Below are positions 15,206 through 22,041 of a stretch of 26,695 nucleotides of DNA, in pieces. A program made the translations under genes and the position numbers. The notes under the pieces were generated by a model. The model was not told where the DNA came from. It did no database searches and saw only the letters and a program-made list of their open reading frames with translations. Source of the stretch: Nanogingivalis sp963545035 (GTDB lineage: Bacteria; Patescibacteriota; Saccharimonadia; Saccharimonadales; Saccharimonadaceae); contig CAUUHU010000005.1 of the NCBI GenBank assembly GCA_963545035.1, positions 1 through 26,695 of the forward strand, given 5' to 3'. Position 1 is the stretch's first letter. Each line of letters opens with the position of its first letter.

Positions 15206-15643
15206 ATGCTAAAAGAACAAATTAACGCCGATTTAAAAACCGCGATGCTTGCGCGAAATGCTTTCGAAACTACAGTTTTGCGAGGTTTGAAAGCTTCAAT
15301 TTTAGACGAAGAAGTAAAACTTGGTAAGCGCGAAGAAGGCTTGAGTAACGATGAAATTGAAACGCTAGTTGCACGAGAAGTAAAAAAGCGCAAAGAAGCA
15401 GCAAGTTTATTGGATGAAGAACGTGCCGAAAATGAACTAAAAGAGGCTGAAATTCTTTCGAAATATTTGCCAGAAATGGCGAGCGAAGATGAAATTCGCA
15501 CAGCTGTGAAAGCTGAAATTTCAGCAATGGGCGAAGTTTCAATCAAGCAAATGGGCGCAATTATTGGTAAAATGAAAGCAAAATTTGGTAATTCTGCTGA
15601 CGGTGCTGTTTTGGCGAGAATCGTGAAGGAAGAATTGAATTAA
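15206..15643 (+). CDS. GatB/YqeY-domain protein
   Basis: A 145-aa helical protein of the GatB/YqeY family, related to the tail domain of the GatB amidotransferase subunit that binds tRNA. Typical features are the N-terminal LKEQINADLKTAMLARN, the RGLKASILDEEV helix, the charged middle and the C-terminal IIGKMKAKFGNSADGAVLARIVKEEL. Stand-alone YqeY proteins may bind tRNA or affect Glu-/Asp-tRNA amidation, but the role is not settled. The start is fixed by AAAGGAGG (15195-15202), 3 nt before the ATG. Its location after rpsU is a widely conserved neighbourhood. Confidence 0.9.
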   Translation: MLKEQINADLKTAMLARNAFETTVLRGLKASILDEEVKLGKREEGLSNDEIETLVAREVKKRKEAASLLDEERAENELKEAEILSKYLPEMASEDEIRTAVKAEISAMGEVSIKQMGAIIGKMKAKFGNSADGAVLARIVKEELN

Positions 15644-15644
15644 A

Positions 15645-15673
15645 ATAAAAAAACGGCCAAAAGGTCGTTTTTA
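15645..15673. terminator. Bidirectional terminator
   Basis: An A-rich arm plus CGGCC (15654-15658) pairs with GGTCG (15663-15667) plus TTTTT, loop AAAA. Serves yqeY (plus) and the 137-aa gene (minus). Confidence 0.85.
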
Positions 15674-16084
15674 AATTTCCCAGTCGGAAATAAGCTTATT
15701 TGCGAGCTTCTCTCTTTCTTTTAGTGATATAGCTATAAAATAATCAGAATATTCCTGAATATCAAAGCCTATTTCTTTTGTTCTGAAATCTTGAGCGAAT
15801 AATATGGATAATTTTCTTGAGAAGTTAACCAAGTTTTTATCTGGGTTGTCTCGAATCTCTATTATAAAATTCTTAGCAATCTCGTAAAGTATACAAATTT
15901 CTTCTTTTGAGAAAGGCTTAGGATAGTCTTTTTCGAAATAGTCAATGTAGAAAGAATTCAAATCTTTTATAGTGTATTCTTTATTTGATGTACTATATTT
16001 TTTTAATTTAGTAGGAAAAACTTTGAAACTACTATCATAATCTATTTTATATAAAATAGTGACAATTTTTTGAAAAATACTCAT
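15671..16084 (-). CDS. Hypothetical protein, 137 aa
   Basis: Not recognised. Starting at the ATG at 16084 (Shine-Dalgarno AAGGAGA, 8 nt upstream) the protein has 137 aa and begins MSIFQKIVTILYKIDYD. An upstream in-frame ATG (16135) would lie inside the terminator-like hairpin and is rejected. The protein is mixed in charge and probably helical (FSKEEICILYEIAKNFIIEIRDN in the middle). No Cys motif or sure membrane helix. It has an exceptional 115-nt leader with a terminator-like hairpin directly in front of the Shine-Dalgarno, so its expression is likely controlled by attenuation. Confidence 0.65.
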   Translation of the reverse strand: MSIFQKIVTILYKIDYDSSFKVFPTKLKKYSTSNKEYTIKDLNSFYIDYFEKDYPKPFSKEEICILYEIAKNFIIEIRDNPDKNLVNFSRKLSILFAQDFRTKEIGFDIQEYSDYFIAISLKEREKLANKLISDWEI

Positions 16085-16103
16085 AGAAAATCTCCTTTTT
16101 AAT

Positions 16104-16125
16104 AAAAAAGCGCTAAAACAGCGCT
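16104..16125 (-). terminator. Terminator-like hairpin in the leader (attenuator candidate)
   Basis: Read on the minus strand: AGCGCT, a 5-nt loop, AGCGCT, then TTTTTT (stem arms 16120-16125 and 16109-16114, T-run 16109-16104). It comes just upstream of the Shine-Dalgarno and ATG of the 137-aa gene. Confidence 0.6.
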
Positions 16126-16200
16126 CGTAAGACAAATAGGGTTATTTAGACCCAGGCCCTGTATACTGACCTCGGTCAGTACTATTATTATTGATTGCTA
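16104..16200 (-). ncRNA. Structured leader RNA or small RNA upstream of the 137-aa gene
   Basis: The predicted minus-strand transcript from about 16200 contains a strong hairpin (TACTGACC 16164-16171 with GGTCAGTA 16174-16181), a GGGT/ACCC pair (16139-16142/16150-16153) with a nearby CCAGG/CCCTG element, and the terminator hairpin. It could be a cis-acting attenuator or an independent small RNA of about 95 nt. It matches no riboswitch class I can name. Confidence 0.4.
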
Positions 16201-16206
16201 ATGAGC

Positions 16207-16235
16207 ATTATATGTGAATTGATAATAAAAGTCAA
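16207..16235 (-). promoter_or_regulatory. Promoter of the structured leader and the 137-aa gene
   Basis: On the minus strand TTGACT (16230-16235), 17-nt spacer, TATAAT (16207-16212). Confidence 0.7.
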
Positions 16236-16446
16236 ATAGTTTTTTTAAAAAATCAATTGGCGAATGGGGAACTTCAGGTGAGGATTATACTCATGTAAAA
16301 GAATATTTAAATGGTCAAAATTATCCCCCAGAAATTGAACGAATTTCATTTTTTCAAAAGGAGTTTCTCCTATTTTCGTAAGACATCCTCGATTTAATCC
16401 TAATAAATCAATGGTCGCAATTCATCTTGAAGCGAGCGACTATTAG
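16229..16446 (+). pseudogene. Frameshifted 3' remnant of an unknown gene
   Basis: Two overlapping open frames look like one broken protein. The first, open from 16229 to 16378, contains SIGEWGTSGEDYTHVKEYL and then YPPEIERISFF. The second, one base off, reads SKGVSPIFVRHPRFNPNKS, then MVAIHLEASDY, and ends with TAG at 16444. A single-base loss near the T6/A4 runs at 16349-16359 would join them. No start codon precedes the first part, so the 5' end is missing too. The family is not recognised. The rest of 16085-16522 holds the minus-strand leader and the adk promoter. Confidence 0.5.
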
Positions 16447-16474
16447 CGTGAAGAATTTTAGTATTTTTATTTTT

Positions 16475-16486
16475 TTGTGCTATAAT
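16475..16486 (+). promoter_or_regulatory. adk promoter, extended -10
   Basis: TTGTGCTATAAT (16475-16486) is identical to the -10 block of the KGG gene (1042-1053). The -35 is weak (TTAGTA at 16458-16463, 17-nt spacer). Confidence 0.75.
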
Positions 16487-16522
16487 ATAAAAGTACATAA
16501 TTTAAAAAACAAAAGGAATTTA

Positions 16523-17071
16523 ATGATCGTATTTTTTGGTCCAGCAGGTGCTGGTAAAAGTGTTCAAGGAAATCTGTTAGCTGCAAGAAATGATTGGCGC
16601 TGGCTTGGTGCTGGTCAACTTTTGCGTGACAGCAAAGACCCTGAACTTCTTGCGCAAATGAGCACGGGTCAATTGGTTGATCCGGAAATCGTGAATCGCG
16701 TTATGGGTGAAGCTTTAAGCCGAGCAAATAATGGAAAGGTTAAGCAAGTAATTCTTGACGGTTACCCACGTCAACTTGCTCAGGCAAAATGGTTAATTGA
16801 AAATAAACAAAATCATGGACGAAACGTCGACCTTGTGATTGTTTTAGAAGTGCCACGAAGCGAACTGATGCGTCGTCTTGCAATTCGCGGTCGTCTTGAT
16901 GATACTCCAGAGGTTATTGATGAACGACTTCGAATTTACCGAAAAGAAATGTACCCAGTTTTGAACTACTTTAACGAAAATGGTGTAGTTATTGCGCATA
17001 TTGATGGAACTGGAACTGTTGGTCAAGTTCACGACCGAATTATGGAGGAAATCGAAGCATGCGGAATTTAA
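16523..17071 (+). CDS. adk: Adenylate kinase, short form
   Basis: A 182-aa kinase interconverting ATP + AMP and 2 ADP. The P-loop is GPAGAGKS (6-13), the AMP-binding LDGYPR motif is at 78-83, and the RGRLDDTPEVIDERLRIY segment (122-139) supplies the catalytic arginines and the DD of the family. The LID is the short, zinc-free type, as in eukaryotic and several CPR enzymes. Start at ATG 16523 with AAAGGAA upstream; a TTG at 16427 in the same frame would run through the promoter and is rejected. The end overlaps the map start by 13 nt. adk-map is the conserved pair from the secY region of the ribosomal cluster, but no ribosomal genes flank it here. Confidence 0.93.
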   Translation: MIVFFGPAGAGKSVQGNLLAARNDWRWLGAGQLLRDSKDPELLAQMSTGQLVDPEIVNRVMGEALSRANNGKVKQVILDGYPRQLAQAKWLIENKQNHGRNVDLVIVLEVPRSELMRRLAIRGRLDDTPEVIDERLRIYRKEMYPVLNYFNENGVVIAHIDGTGTVGQVHDRIMEEIEACGI

Positions 17072-17829
17072 TTACAGGAAACAAAACTGAAGAACAGCTT
17101 CAAGCAATGCGCGAAGGCGGAAAAATCCTTGCGCGAATTTTGCGCGAATTAACTGAATTTTCGAAAGTTGGCGTAACTGGCCTTGAAGTTGACGCTTTTG
17201 CGCGTAAAAAAATTAAAGAATATGGTGCAAAATCTGCATATCTAACGCCTGAAGTTAATTTTCCGGGCGTGGTTTGTATTTCTCTAAATGATTGTGTTGT
17301 TCATGGTGCACCGAATGACATTCCTTTCGAAAAAGGCGATGTTGTAAAATATGATATGGTAATCCAATACAAAGGCATGATGGTTGATTCTGCTACAACA
17401 ACTGTTGTGGGCGAAGAACCAAAAGGTGCAGTAAAACATCTTTTGAATGATACAAAAAAAGCACTTGCTGCTGGAATTTCGGTTGTTAAGCCTGGTGTAA
17501 AAACTGGTGACATTGGTGCTGCGGTTGAAAAATCACTTAAAAAATCAAAACTCGGTAATGTTCGGGATTTAGTTGGCCATGGAATTGGTGCTAAAATGCA
17601 TATGGATCCAGAAGTTCCAAATTATGGGCATGCTGGTCAAGGTGTTGTTTTTCAAGAAGGTGATACTTTCTGCATCGAACCTATGACTTCGCTTGGAAAA
17701 GGCGATGTTGTTTTCAACGGGACAGACAGCGAATGGGATGTCTTAATGCGAGACGGCTCCCTTTCGGCTCATTTCGAACATACAATTTTAGTCACTAAAG
17801 ATGGTGCAGAAATTCTAACTTTAGAGTAG
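17059..17829 (+). CDS. map: Methionine aminopeptidase, type I
   Basis: A 256-aa pita-bread metalloprotease that removes the initiator methionine after deformylation. All five metal ligands are visible: D99 (VKYDM), D110 (MVDSATT), H174 (GHGIG), E207 (IEPM) and E240 (FEHTI). H82 in VHG is the usual substrate-site histidine. No N-terminal zinc-finger extension, so it is class Ia. GAGGA lies shortly before the ATG, which is inside adk, so translation is coupled. It completes, with infB, fmt and def, the formyl-methionine initiation and processing set within this window. Confidence 0.96.
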   Translation: MRNLITGNKTEEQLQAMREGGKILARILRELTEFSKVGVTGLEVDAFARKKIKEYGAKSAYLTPEVNFPGVVCISLNDCVVHGAPNDIPFEKGDVVKYDMVIQYKGMMVDSATTTVVGEEPKGAVKHLLNDTKKALAAGISVVKPGVKTGDIGAAVEKSLKKSKLGNVRDLVGHGIGAKMHMDPEVPNYGHAGQGVVFQEGDTFCIEPMTSLGKGDVVFNGTDSEWDVLMRDGSLSAHFEHTILVTKDGAEILTLE

Positions 17830-17841
17830 TTTTATAGAAAA

Positions 17842-18756
17842 ATGAAAAAAAGTGGGCTTTCAAAAACTAATAAAGATGCTTACGAATATCAATTAGATGA
17901 GCATTTCGGGCATTCACATAACCATGTGCACGCAAGCGATCTTCCGTTAGCAATCGGTTTAAATTTAGGGTTTTCAATCGCTGAATTCTTTTTGGGGATG
18001 TTTTTGGGTTCCGCAGCAGTTTCAGCAGACGCAATTCACGATTTAGGCGATGCTATTTTATTAACATTTACACTAGTTTTAAGTAAATTCAGCAATAAAA
18101 AGCCCACTTCAATTATGAGCTACGGGTATAAGCGCTTGTCAGTTTTGGGTGCTGTTTTAAATTCTTTCGTCATGCTGAGTCTTTCGTATATGATGGCAAG
18201 AGCTTTATATTATGAATTTATAAATCCGCACAACCATGCGAATATGAATGTTCCGGGGCTAATGGCAGTTTCAGTTATTGGGATTTTAGTTAACCTATTT
18301 GCAGCCCTTCGACTTCATGGCTCAAAGAACATTCTCGATAAAACAGTTTCGCTTCATCTATTCGAAGATCTTTTTGGTTGGGTTTTAACCCTTCTTACAT
18401 CGATTTTAATTTCGTTTTCAGGTCTTACGATTCTCGATAGAATTGCGAGTTTGTTTATTCTGCTGTTTATCTCTTGCGGTGCGATTATGAATACTTGGGG
18501 CGCTTTAAAGATTTTACTTCAGCGAGCGCCTAGTGTAAGAGATTTAAATAATATTAAGAAGAATATCTTAGCAATTGATGGTGCTGTGTCTATCAAGAAT
18601 GCACATTTTTGGAGTCTTGACGGGGAGGAGCATGTCTTTACTGCACAAATTATTGTACATGATCCTTCGAAAAATGTAGAAATTCGAAGAAAAATTTCGA
18701 GTTTTTTGCCAGATTTCCAGATTGTAGATTCGACAATAGAATTTTTAGAAAAATAA
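17842..18756 (+). CDS. Cation diffusion facilitator (CzcD/ZitB-like) transporter
   Basis: A 304-aa membrane protein, about six transmembrane helices between residues 33 and 220, then a cytoplasmic C-terminal domain (225-304) of the CDF dimerisation type. Metal-site motifs in TM2 and TM5 are H66-x3-D70 (IHDLGD) and H172-x3-D176 (HLFED), the HxxxD/HxxxD arrangement of Zn2+ exporters such as ZitB and CzcD. The N-terminus is His-rich (HFGHSHNHVH, 21-30), which may bind zinc. Probably exports Zn2+ (or Co/Cd) in exchange for protons. It follows map by 12 nt without a strong Shine-Dalgarno, so it is likely read from the adk promoter. Confidence 0.9.
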   Translation: MKKSGLSKTNKDAYEYQLDEHFGHSHNHVHASDLPLAIGLNLGFSIAEFFLGMFLGSAAVSADAIHDLGDAILLTFTLVLSKFSNKKPTSIMSYGYKRLSVLGAVLNSFVMLSLSYMMARALYYEFINPHNHANMNVPGLMAVSVIGILVNLFAALRLHGSKNILDKTVSLHLFEDLFGWVLTLLTSILISFSGLTILDRIASLFILLFISCGAIMNTWGALKILLQRAPSVRDLNNIKKNILAIDGAVSIKNAHFWSLDGEEHVFTAQIIVHDPSKNVEIRRKISSFLPDFQIVDSTIEFLEK

Positions 18757-18769
18757 ATTAAAAAAGTAC

Positions 18770-18798
18770 TTGCATTTTTGAAAAGGCTCGTGTATAAT
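18770..18798 (+). promoter_or_regulatory. tRNA promoter
   Basis: TTGCAT (18770-18775), 17-nt spacer, TATAAT (18793-18798), about 20 nt before tRNA-Thr. Confidence 0.8.
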
Positions 18799-18819
18799 TA
18801 GAAACATACTTGGTGATAT

Positions 18820-18896
18820 GCCACCTTAGCTCAGCTGGTTAGAGCAGCTGTTTTGTAAACAGCAGGCCTTCGGTTCGAATCCGAAAGGTGGCTCCA
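18820..18896 (+). tRNA. tRNA-Thr (anticodon TGT)
   Basis: Acceptor arms GCCACCT (18820-18826) and AGGTGGC (18886-18892) pair fully, followed by T and an encoded CCA. The anticodon stem CTGTT/AACAG surrounds the loop with anticodon TGT, and the T-loop is GGTTCGAATCC. Reads ACA and, by wobble, other Thr codons. Confidence 0.95.
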
Positions 18897-18921
18897 AGTA
18901 TTTTTTAATACAAGTTAAAGA

Positions 18922-19007
18922 GCTGGGATAGTGAAGCGGTCAAACACAACAGACTGTAAATCTGTCGGCAGATGCCTTCGAAAGTTCGAATCTTTCTCCC
19001 AGCACCA
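18922..19007 (+). tRNA. tRNA-Tyr (anticodon GTA)
   Basis: Acceptor arms GCTGGGA (18922-18928) and TCCCAGC (18997-19003), then A and an encoded CCA. The anticodon stem CAGA/TCTG flanks the loop CTGTAAA with anticodon GTA. A long variable arm (class II) is as expected for bacterial Tyr. The T-loop has GTTCGAATC. Lies 25 nt after tRNA-Thr in the same transcript. Confidence 0.95.
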
Positions 19008-19025
19008 GAAATTATTTTCCAAAAG

Positions 19026-19057
19026 AACACCTAATCACTGCGAGGGGTGTTTTTTTA
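19026..19057 (+). terminator. Terminator of the tRNA unit
   Basis: AACACC (19026-19031) pairs with GGTGTT (19046-19051), followed by T6. Confidence 0.8.
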
Positions 19058-19076
19058 TTATTCGCTATTTTCGCAC

Positions 19077-19105
19077 TTGATAAAAATTAGCATTAACGGT
19101 ATAAT
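19077..19105 (+). promoter_or_regulatory. ftsA promoter (leaderless)
   Basis: TTGATA (19077-19082), 17-nt spacer, TATAAT (19100-19105), then 6 nt, then the ftsA ATG at 19112. The predicted start of transcription is the A of the ATG. No Shine-Dalgarno is present. Confidence 0.75.
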
Positions 19106-19111
19106 GGAACT

Positions 19112-20329
19112 ATGAATGAGAATTCTCGAAATGTGGTAGGAGTAGATATTGGAACTTCAAAAGTTCGTGTTATTATTGCGAACTTTGATAAAGAAGGAAT
19201 GCCAAATGTTATCGGTGTTGGCTCCGCAGAAAATAACGGAATGAAAAAAGGGGTGATAACTAACGCTCAAAGCGTTTATCAAGCTTTAGATAAGGCTTTG
19301 CTTCAAGCAGAAAGAATGGCTGGTTATGAAAGCAGCAGTGCTATATTTAGCGTTAATGGTGCACATGTTTTAAGCACAAATACTGATGGAATGATCGCAA
19401 TCAATTCGCCAGATGGAATTGTAGATGAAGAAGATCTTCAGCGAGTTGAGGAAGTTGCTACAATCGGTAAAATCCCGGCGAATCATCGAGTTTTGGAATT
19501 TATCCCGTATTATTATAACCTCGACAATCAAGAAGGTTTGGTCGATCCTTACGGGATGGAAGGCATTCGCTTAGAGGTTCACGGTAGTGCTATTTCAGCA
19601 TTAGATTCAAACATAGACAACTTAAGAAATACTGCTGCAAGATTAGACCTTGACCCAGAGCTTTATGTTCCAAGTGTTTTGGCTTCTTCCCGAGCATTAT
19701 TAACAGATAACCAAAAAGAAAATGGTGTTGCGGTTGTTGATCTTGGTGCTTCAACTACTGGAGTTGCAGTCTATGAAGATGGTGCATTGCGATTAATAGA
19801 AGTTATTCCACTCGGTGGTATTAATATTACTAACGACCTTGCGATTTGCTTGAAAGTTTCACCAGAAGTTGCTGAAGAAATAAAAATTAAGCACGGTTTT
19901 GCTTTCGAAAGAGAAGAGAGCGGTGATATTGTTGTAAAACATGGCCGTGAACATTATAGCTTTAATACGCGAGAAATCGAAGAAGTTATCGAAGCACGAC
20001 TTGAAGAAATTTTTGAAGAAGTTAAAAAAGTTCTTAAAAAATCAGGTTTCGAAAATCAATTGCCAAACGGAATTGTGCTAGCGGGAGCAGGTTCAAACCT
20101 TAAAGGAATTGATGAATACGCAAGAAAACAATTACAGCTAGCGACTCGAATTGGTAAAAACGGTGTTGAAAGAACTGTTTCGCAAGAGGTGAACAAACCA
20201 GAGTTCTCAGCTGCAGTTGGATTGATAATTGAAGCAAGAAATGTAGTTTTGAGAAGAGAAGAGTATCGAGATAGCTTTGAACCTAAGAGTTTTGGATTTT
20301 TCGCAAAATTATTTAAGAAAAAGCGATAA
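19112..20329 (+). CDS. ftsA: Cell division protein FtsA
   Basis: A 405-aa actin-fold protein that ties FtsZ filaments to the membrane. Phosphate-1 is VGVDIGTSKVRV (9-20), phosphate-2 is VVDLGASTTGVAV (about 210-222), and the adenosine motif lies in GIVLAGAGSNLKGI. The SHS2-type 1C domain lies between about 85 and 165. The C-terminus FGFFAKLFKKKR (394-405) is the amphipathic helix that binds the membrane. Full length. The message is predicted to be leaderless. ftsZ follows after 33 nt with its own -10 box and Shine-Dalgarno. Confidence 0.96.
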   Translation: MNENSRNVVGVDIGTSKVRVIIANFDKEGMPNVIGVGSAENNGMKKGVITNAQSVYQALDKALLQAERMAGYESSSAIFSVNGAHVLSTNTDGMIAINSPDGIVDEEDLQRVEEVATIGKIPANHRVLEFIPYYYNLDNQEGLVDPYGMEGIRLEVHGSAISALDSNIDNLRNTAARLDLDPELYVPSVLASSRALLTDNQKENGVAVVDLGASTTGVAVYEDGALRLIEVIPLGGINITNDLAICLKVSPEVAEEIKIKHGFAFEREESGDIVVKHGREHYSFNTREIEEVIEARLEEIFEEVKKVLKKSGFENQLPNGIVLAGAGSNLKGIDEYARKQLQLATRIGKNGVERTVSQEVNKPEFSAAVGLIIEARNVVLRREEYRDSFEPKSFGFFAKLFKKKR

Positions 20330-20334
20330 AGTGA

Positions 20335-20340
20335 TATAAT
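20335..20340 (+). promoter_or_regulatory. Extended -10 promoter ahead of ftsZ
   Basis: TGA directly precedes TATAAT (20335-20340); the -35 is weak. It gives a leader of about 16 nt with AAGGAG (20352-20357) before the ftsZ ATG, allowing extra ftsZ expression beyond the ftsA transcript. Confidence 0.55.
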
Positions 20341-20362
20341 GGGAGTAAATTAAGGAGAAGAA

Positions 20363-21586
20363 ATGCCAGAAATTAAACCGAATGAAGTTGAAACTTTTGC
20401 AAAAATTAAAGTTGTAGGAATTGGTGGCGCAGGTGGAAGCGCTGTCAATCGAATGAAAGATGTTGGTTTAAACAACATTGAATTTATTGCAATGAATACC
20501 GACGCTCAAGCGTTGTATAAATCAAAAGCTGATAAAAAAATTCACCTTGGCCGTGAAACAACAAATGGTTTGGGCGCGGGCGCTGACCCTATTGTTGGAG
20601 AAAGTGCTGCTCTTGAATCGCGCGAAGAAATCCGCGAAGCTCTTGAAGGTGCAGATATGGTGTTTATTGCTATTGGTGCTGGTGGTGGAACTGGTTCTGG
20701 CGCTGGTCATGTTGTGGCTGAAATCGCCCGCGAAATGGGTATTTTAACGATTGGTGTTGCCACTCGACCATTCGCTTTTGAAGGCGCGAAGCGAAAAACT
20801 AATGCCGACTGGGCAATTGAAAAACTTGCAGCTGCAGTTGATACTTTAATTACAATTCCTAACGACAGACTTCTTCAAACTGTTGATCGCAATCTTCCTC
20901 TTCTTGAGACTTTCAAAATTGCCGACGATGTTCTTCGCCAAGGAGTTCAAGGTATCTCAGAGCTTATCACCGAACATGGTTTGATCAACCTTGACTTTGC
21001 TGACGTTAAATCAATCATGAGCAACGCTGGTTCGGCCTTGATGGGAATTGGTCGCGCAAGTGGTGATAACCGAGCACAAAAAGCTGCTGAACAAGCTATC
21101 GAAAGCCCAATGATTGAAGTTTCAATTGAAGGTGCTCGAGGTGTATTGTTTAACGTTGCTGGTGGTTATGATATGAGCATGAGCGAAATTCAAGAAGCTG
21201 CTGAAATCATCACAGGTGCGGTCGCTCCAGATGCAAACATTATCTTTGGTGCAACTTTGAACCCAGATCTTGAAGATGAATTGATTATTACAGTTGTGGC
21301 AACTGGTTTTGATCGTGATTACAGCGAACCAGCTCCAGTTGAATCACTTGAAAATGTTGTTTCGAAAACTTTCAATCTCGAAGATGAACATGTAGACGCT
21401 CAAGAAATTGACGAAAAAGTTTCGAGTGCAATTGATATGGAGCTTAAAAAAGAAGAACCATCTTCAGCCGAAGATTTCACAAGCGATATTGAAACTAAAA
21501 ACATTTGGGCTCAAGATGAAGAAAAAGACGAAAGCGATGTTCCTGCATTTTTGCGCCGCCGAAAACGCAATAAAAAGGAAGACTAA
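20363..21586 (+). CDS. ftsZ: Cell division protein FtsZ
   Basis: A 407-aa tubulin-like GTPase that forms the division ring. The GTP-binding G-box reads GAGGGTGSGAG (105-115); most FtsZ proteins have GGGTGTGAAP, so the Ser and the GH after it are small deviations. The T7 region NLDFADVKSIM follows. After the globular part (to about 320) comes an acidic linker, then DVPAFLRRRKRNKKED at the C-terminus, the conserved peptide that binds FtsA, here with a very basic tail. The ATG follows AAGGAG by 5 nt. The stop shares one base with the next start (TAATG). Confidence 0.97.
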   Translation: MPEIKPNEVETFAKIKVVGIGGAGGSAVNRMKDVGLNNIEFIAMNTDAQALYKSKADKKIHLGRETTNGLGAGADPIVGESAALESREEIREALEGADMVFIAIGAGGGTGSGAGHVVAEIAREMGILTIGVATRPFAFEGAKRKTNADWAIEKLAAAVDTLITIPNDRLLQTVDRNLPLLETFKIADDVLRQGVQGISELITEHGLINLDFADVKSIMSNAGSALMGIGRASGDNRAQKAAEQAIESPMIEVSIEGARGVLFNVAGGYDMSMSEIQEAAEIITGAVAPDANIIFGATLNPDLEDELIITVVATGFDRDYSEPAPVESLENVVSKTFNLEDEHVDAQEIDEKVSSAIDMELKKEEPSSAEDFTSDIETKNIWAQDEEKDESDVPAFLRRRKRNKKED

Positions 21587-22041
21587 TGGAATTTAAGCTC
21601 GACGAAACCAAGGTTCTTGAAAGTCGAATGTCGGTTGACGGCCAATCTGTGCGCCGTCGCCGAGTTGCTCCAGATGGAACTCGCTTCACAACGTATGAGC
21701 GAATCGAAAAACCGCGGATTATTGTTATTAAGTCGCAAGGTGGAAGAGAAGAGTTTAGTCGTGAAAAGCTTAAAAGCTCAATTATTCGTTCGATCGGAAA
21801 ATTTATTTCTGATCTTCAGGTTGAAGAAATTATTAACCGTGTTGAAAACGAACTTCTTCAAAAATCGAACAAAGTTTCTTCACATCAGATTGGTGAAACT
21901 GTTTTGGCGGTTCTGTTTGAAATGAATAAAGTTGCGTATATTCGTTTTGCGAGCGTGTTCAACGGTTTTGAAACAGTTGAAGATTTTGAAGATATTTTAG
22001 CAAAAGTTAGAGGTGAAAATGAGAATTGTAGTAGTCTATAA
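21586..22041 (+). CDS. nrdR: NrdR-like ATP-cone protein lacking the zinc ribbon cysteines
   Basis: A 151-aa homologue of NrdR, the repressor of ribonucleotide reductase genes. The usual TKVLDSR...IRRRRxCxxCxxRFTTYER region is recognisable as TKVLESRMSVDGQSVRRRRV followed by RFTTYERIE. All four zinc cysteines are missing: the N-terminus is MEFKLDE instead of MxCPxC, and VAPDGT replaces the second CxxC. The ATP-cone (about 47-135: KSQGGREEFSREKLKSSI, then ISDLQVEEIINRVENEL and VAYIRFASVF) is intact. It may have lost the classical DNA-binding mode. Starts in the ftsZ stop (TAATG); its 3' end overlaps the thioredoxin-fold gene. Confidence 0.85.
   Translation: MEFKLDETKVLESRMSVDGQSVRRRRVAPDGTRFTTYERIEKPRIIVIKSQGGREEFSREKLKSSIIRSIGKFISDLQVEEIINRVENELLQKSNKVSSHQIGETVLAVLFEMNKVAYIRFASVFNGFETVEDFEDILAKVRGENENCSSL

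Noticed and set aside
16085..16135. Start of the 137-aa protein at the ATG at 16135
   Set aside because: That ATG lies beyond a terminator-like hairpin, while AAGGAGA stands 8 nt before the ATG at 16084.
16427..16522. N-terminal extension of adenylate kinase
   Set aside because: It overlaps the remnant gene and the TTGTGCTATAAT promoter; adenylate kinases begin just before the P-loop, as with the ATG at 16523.
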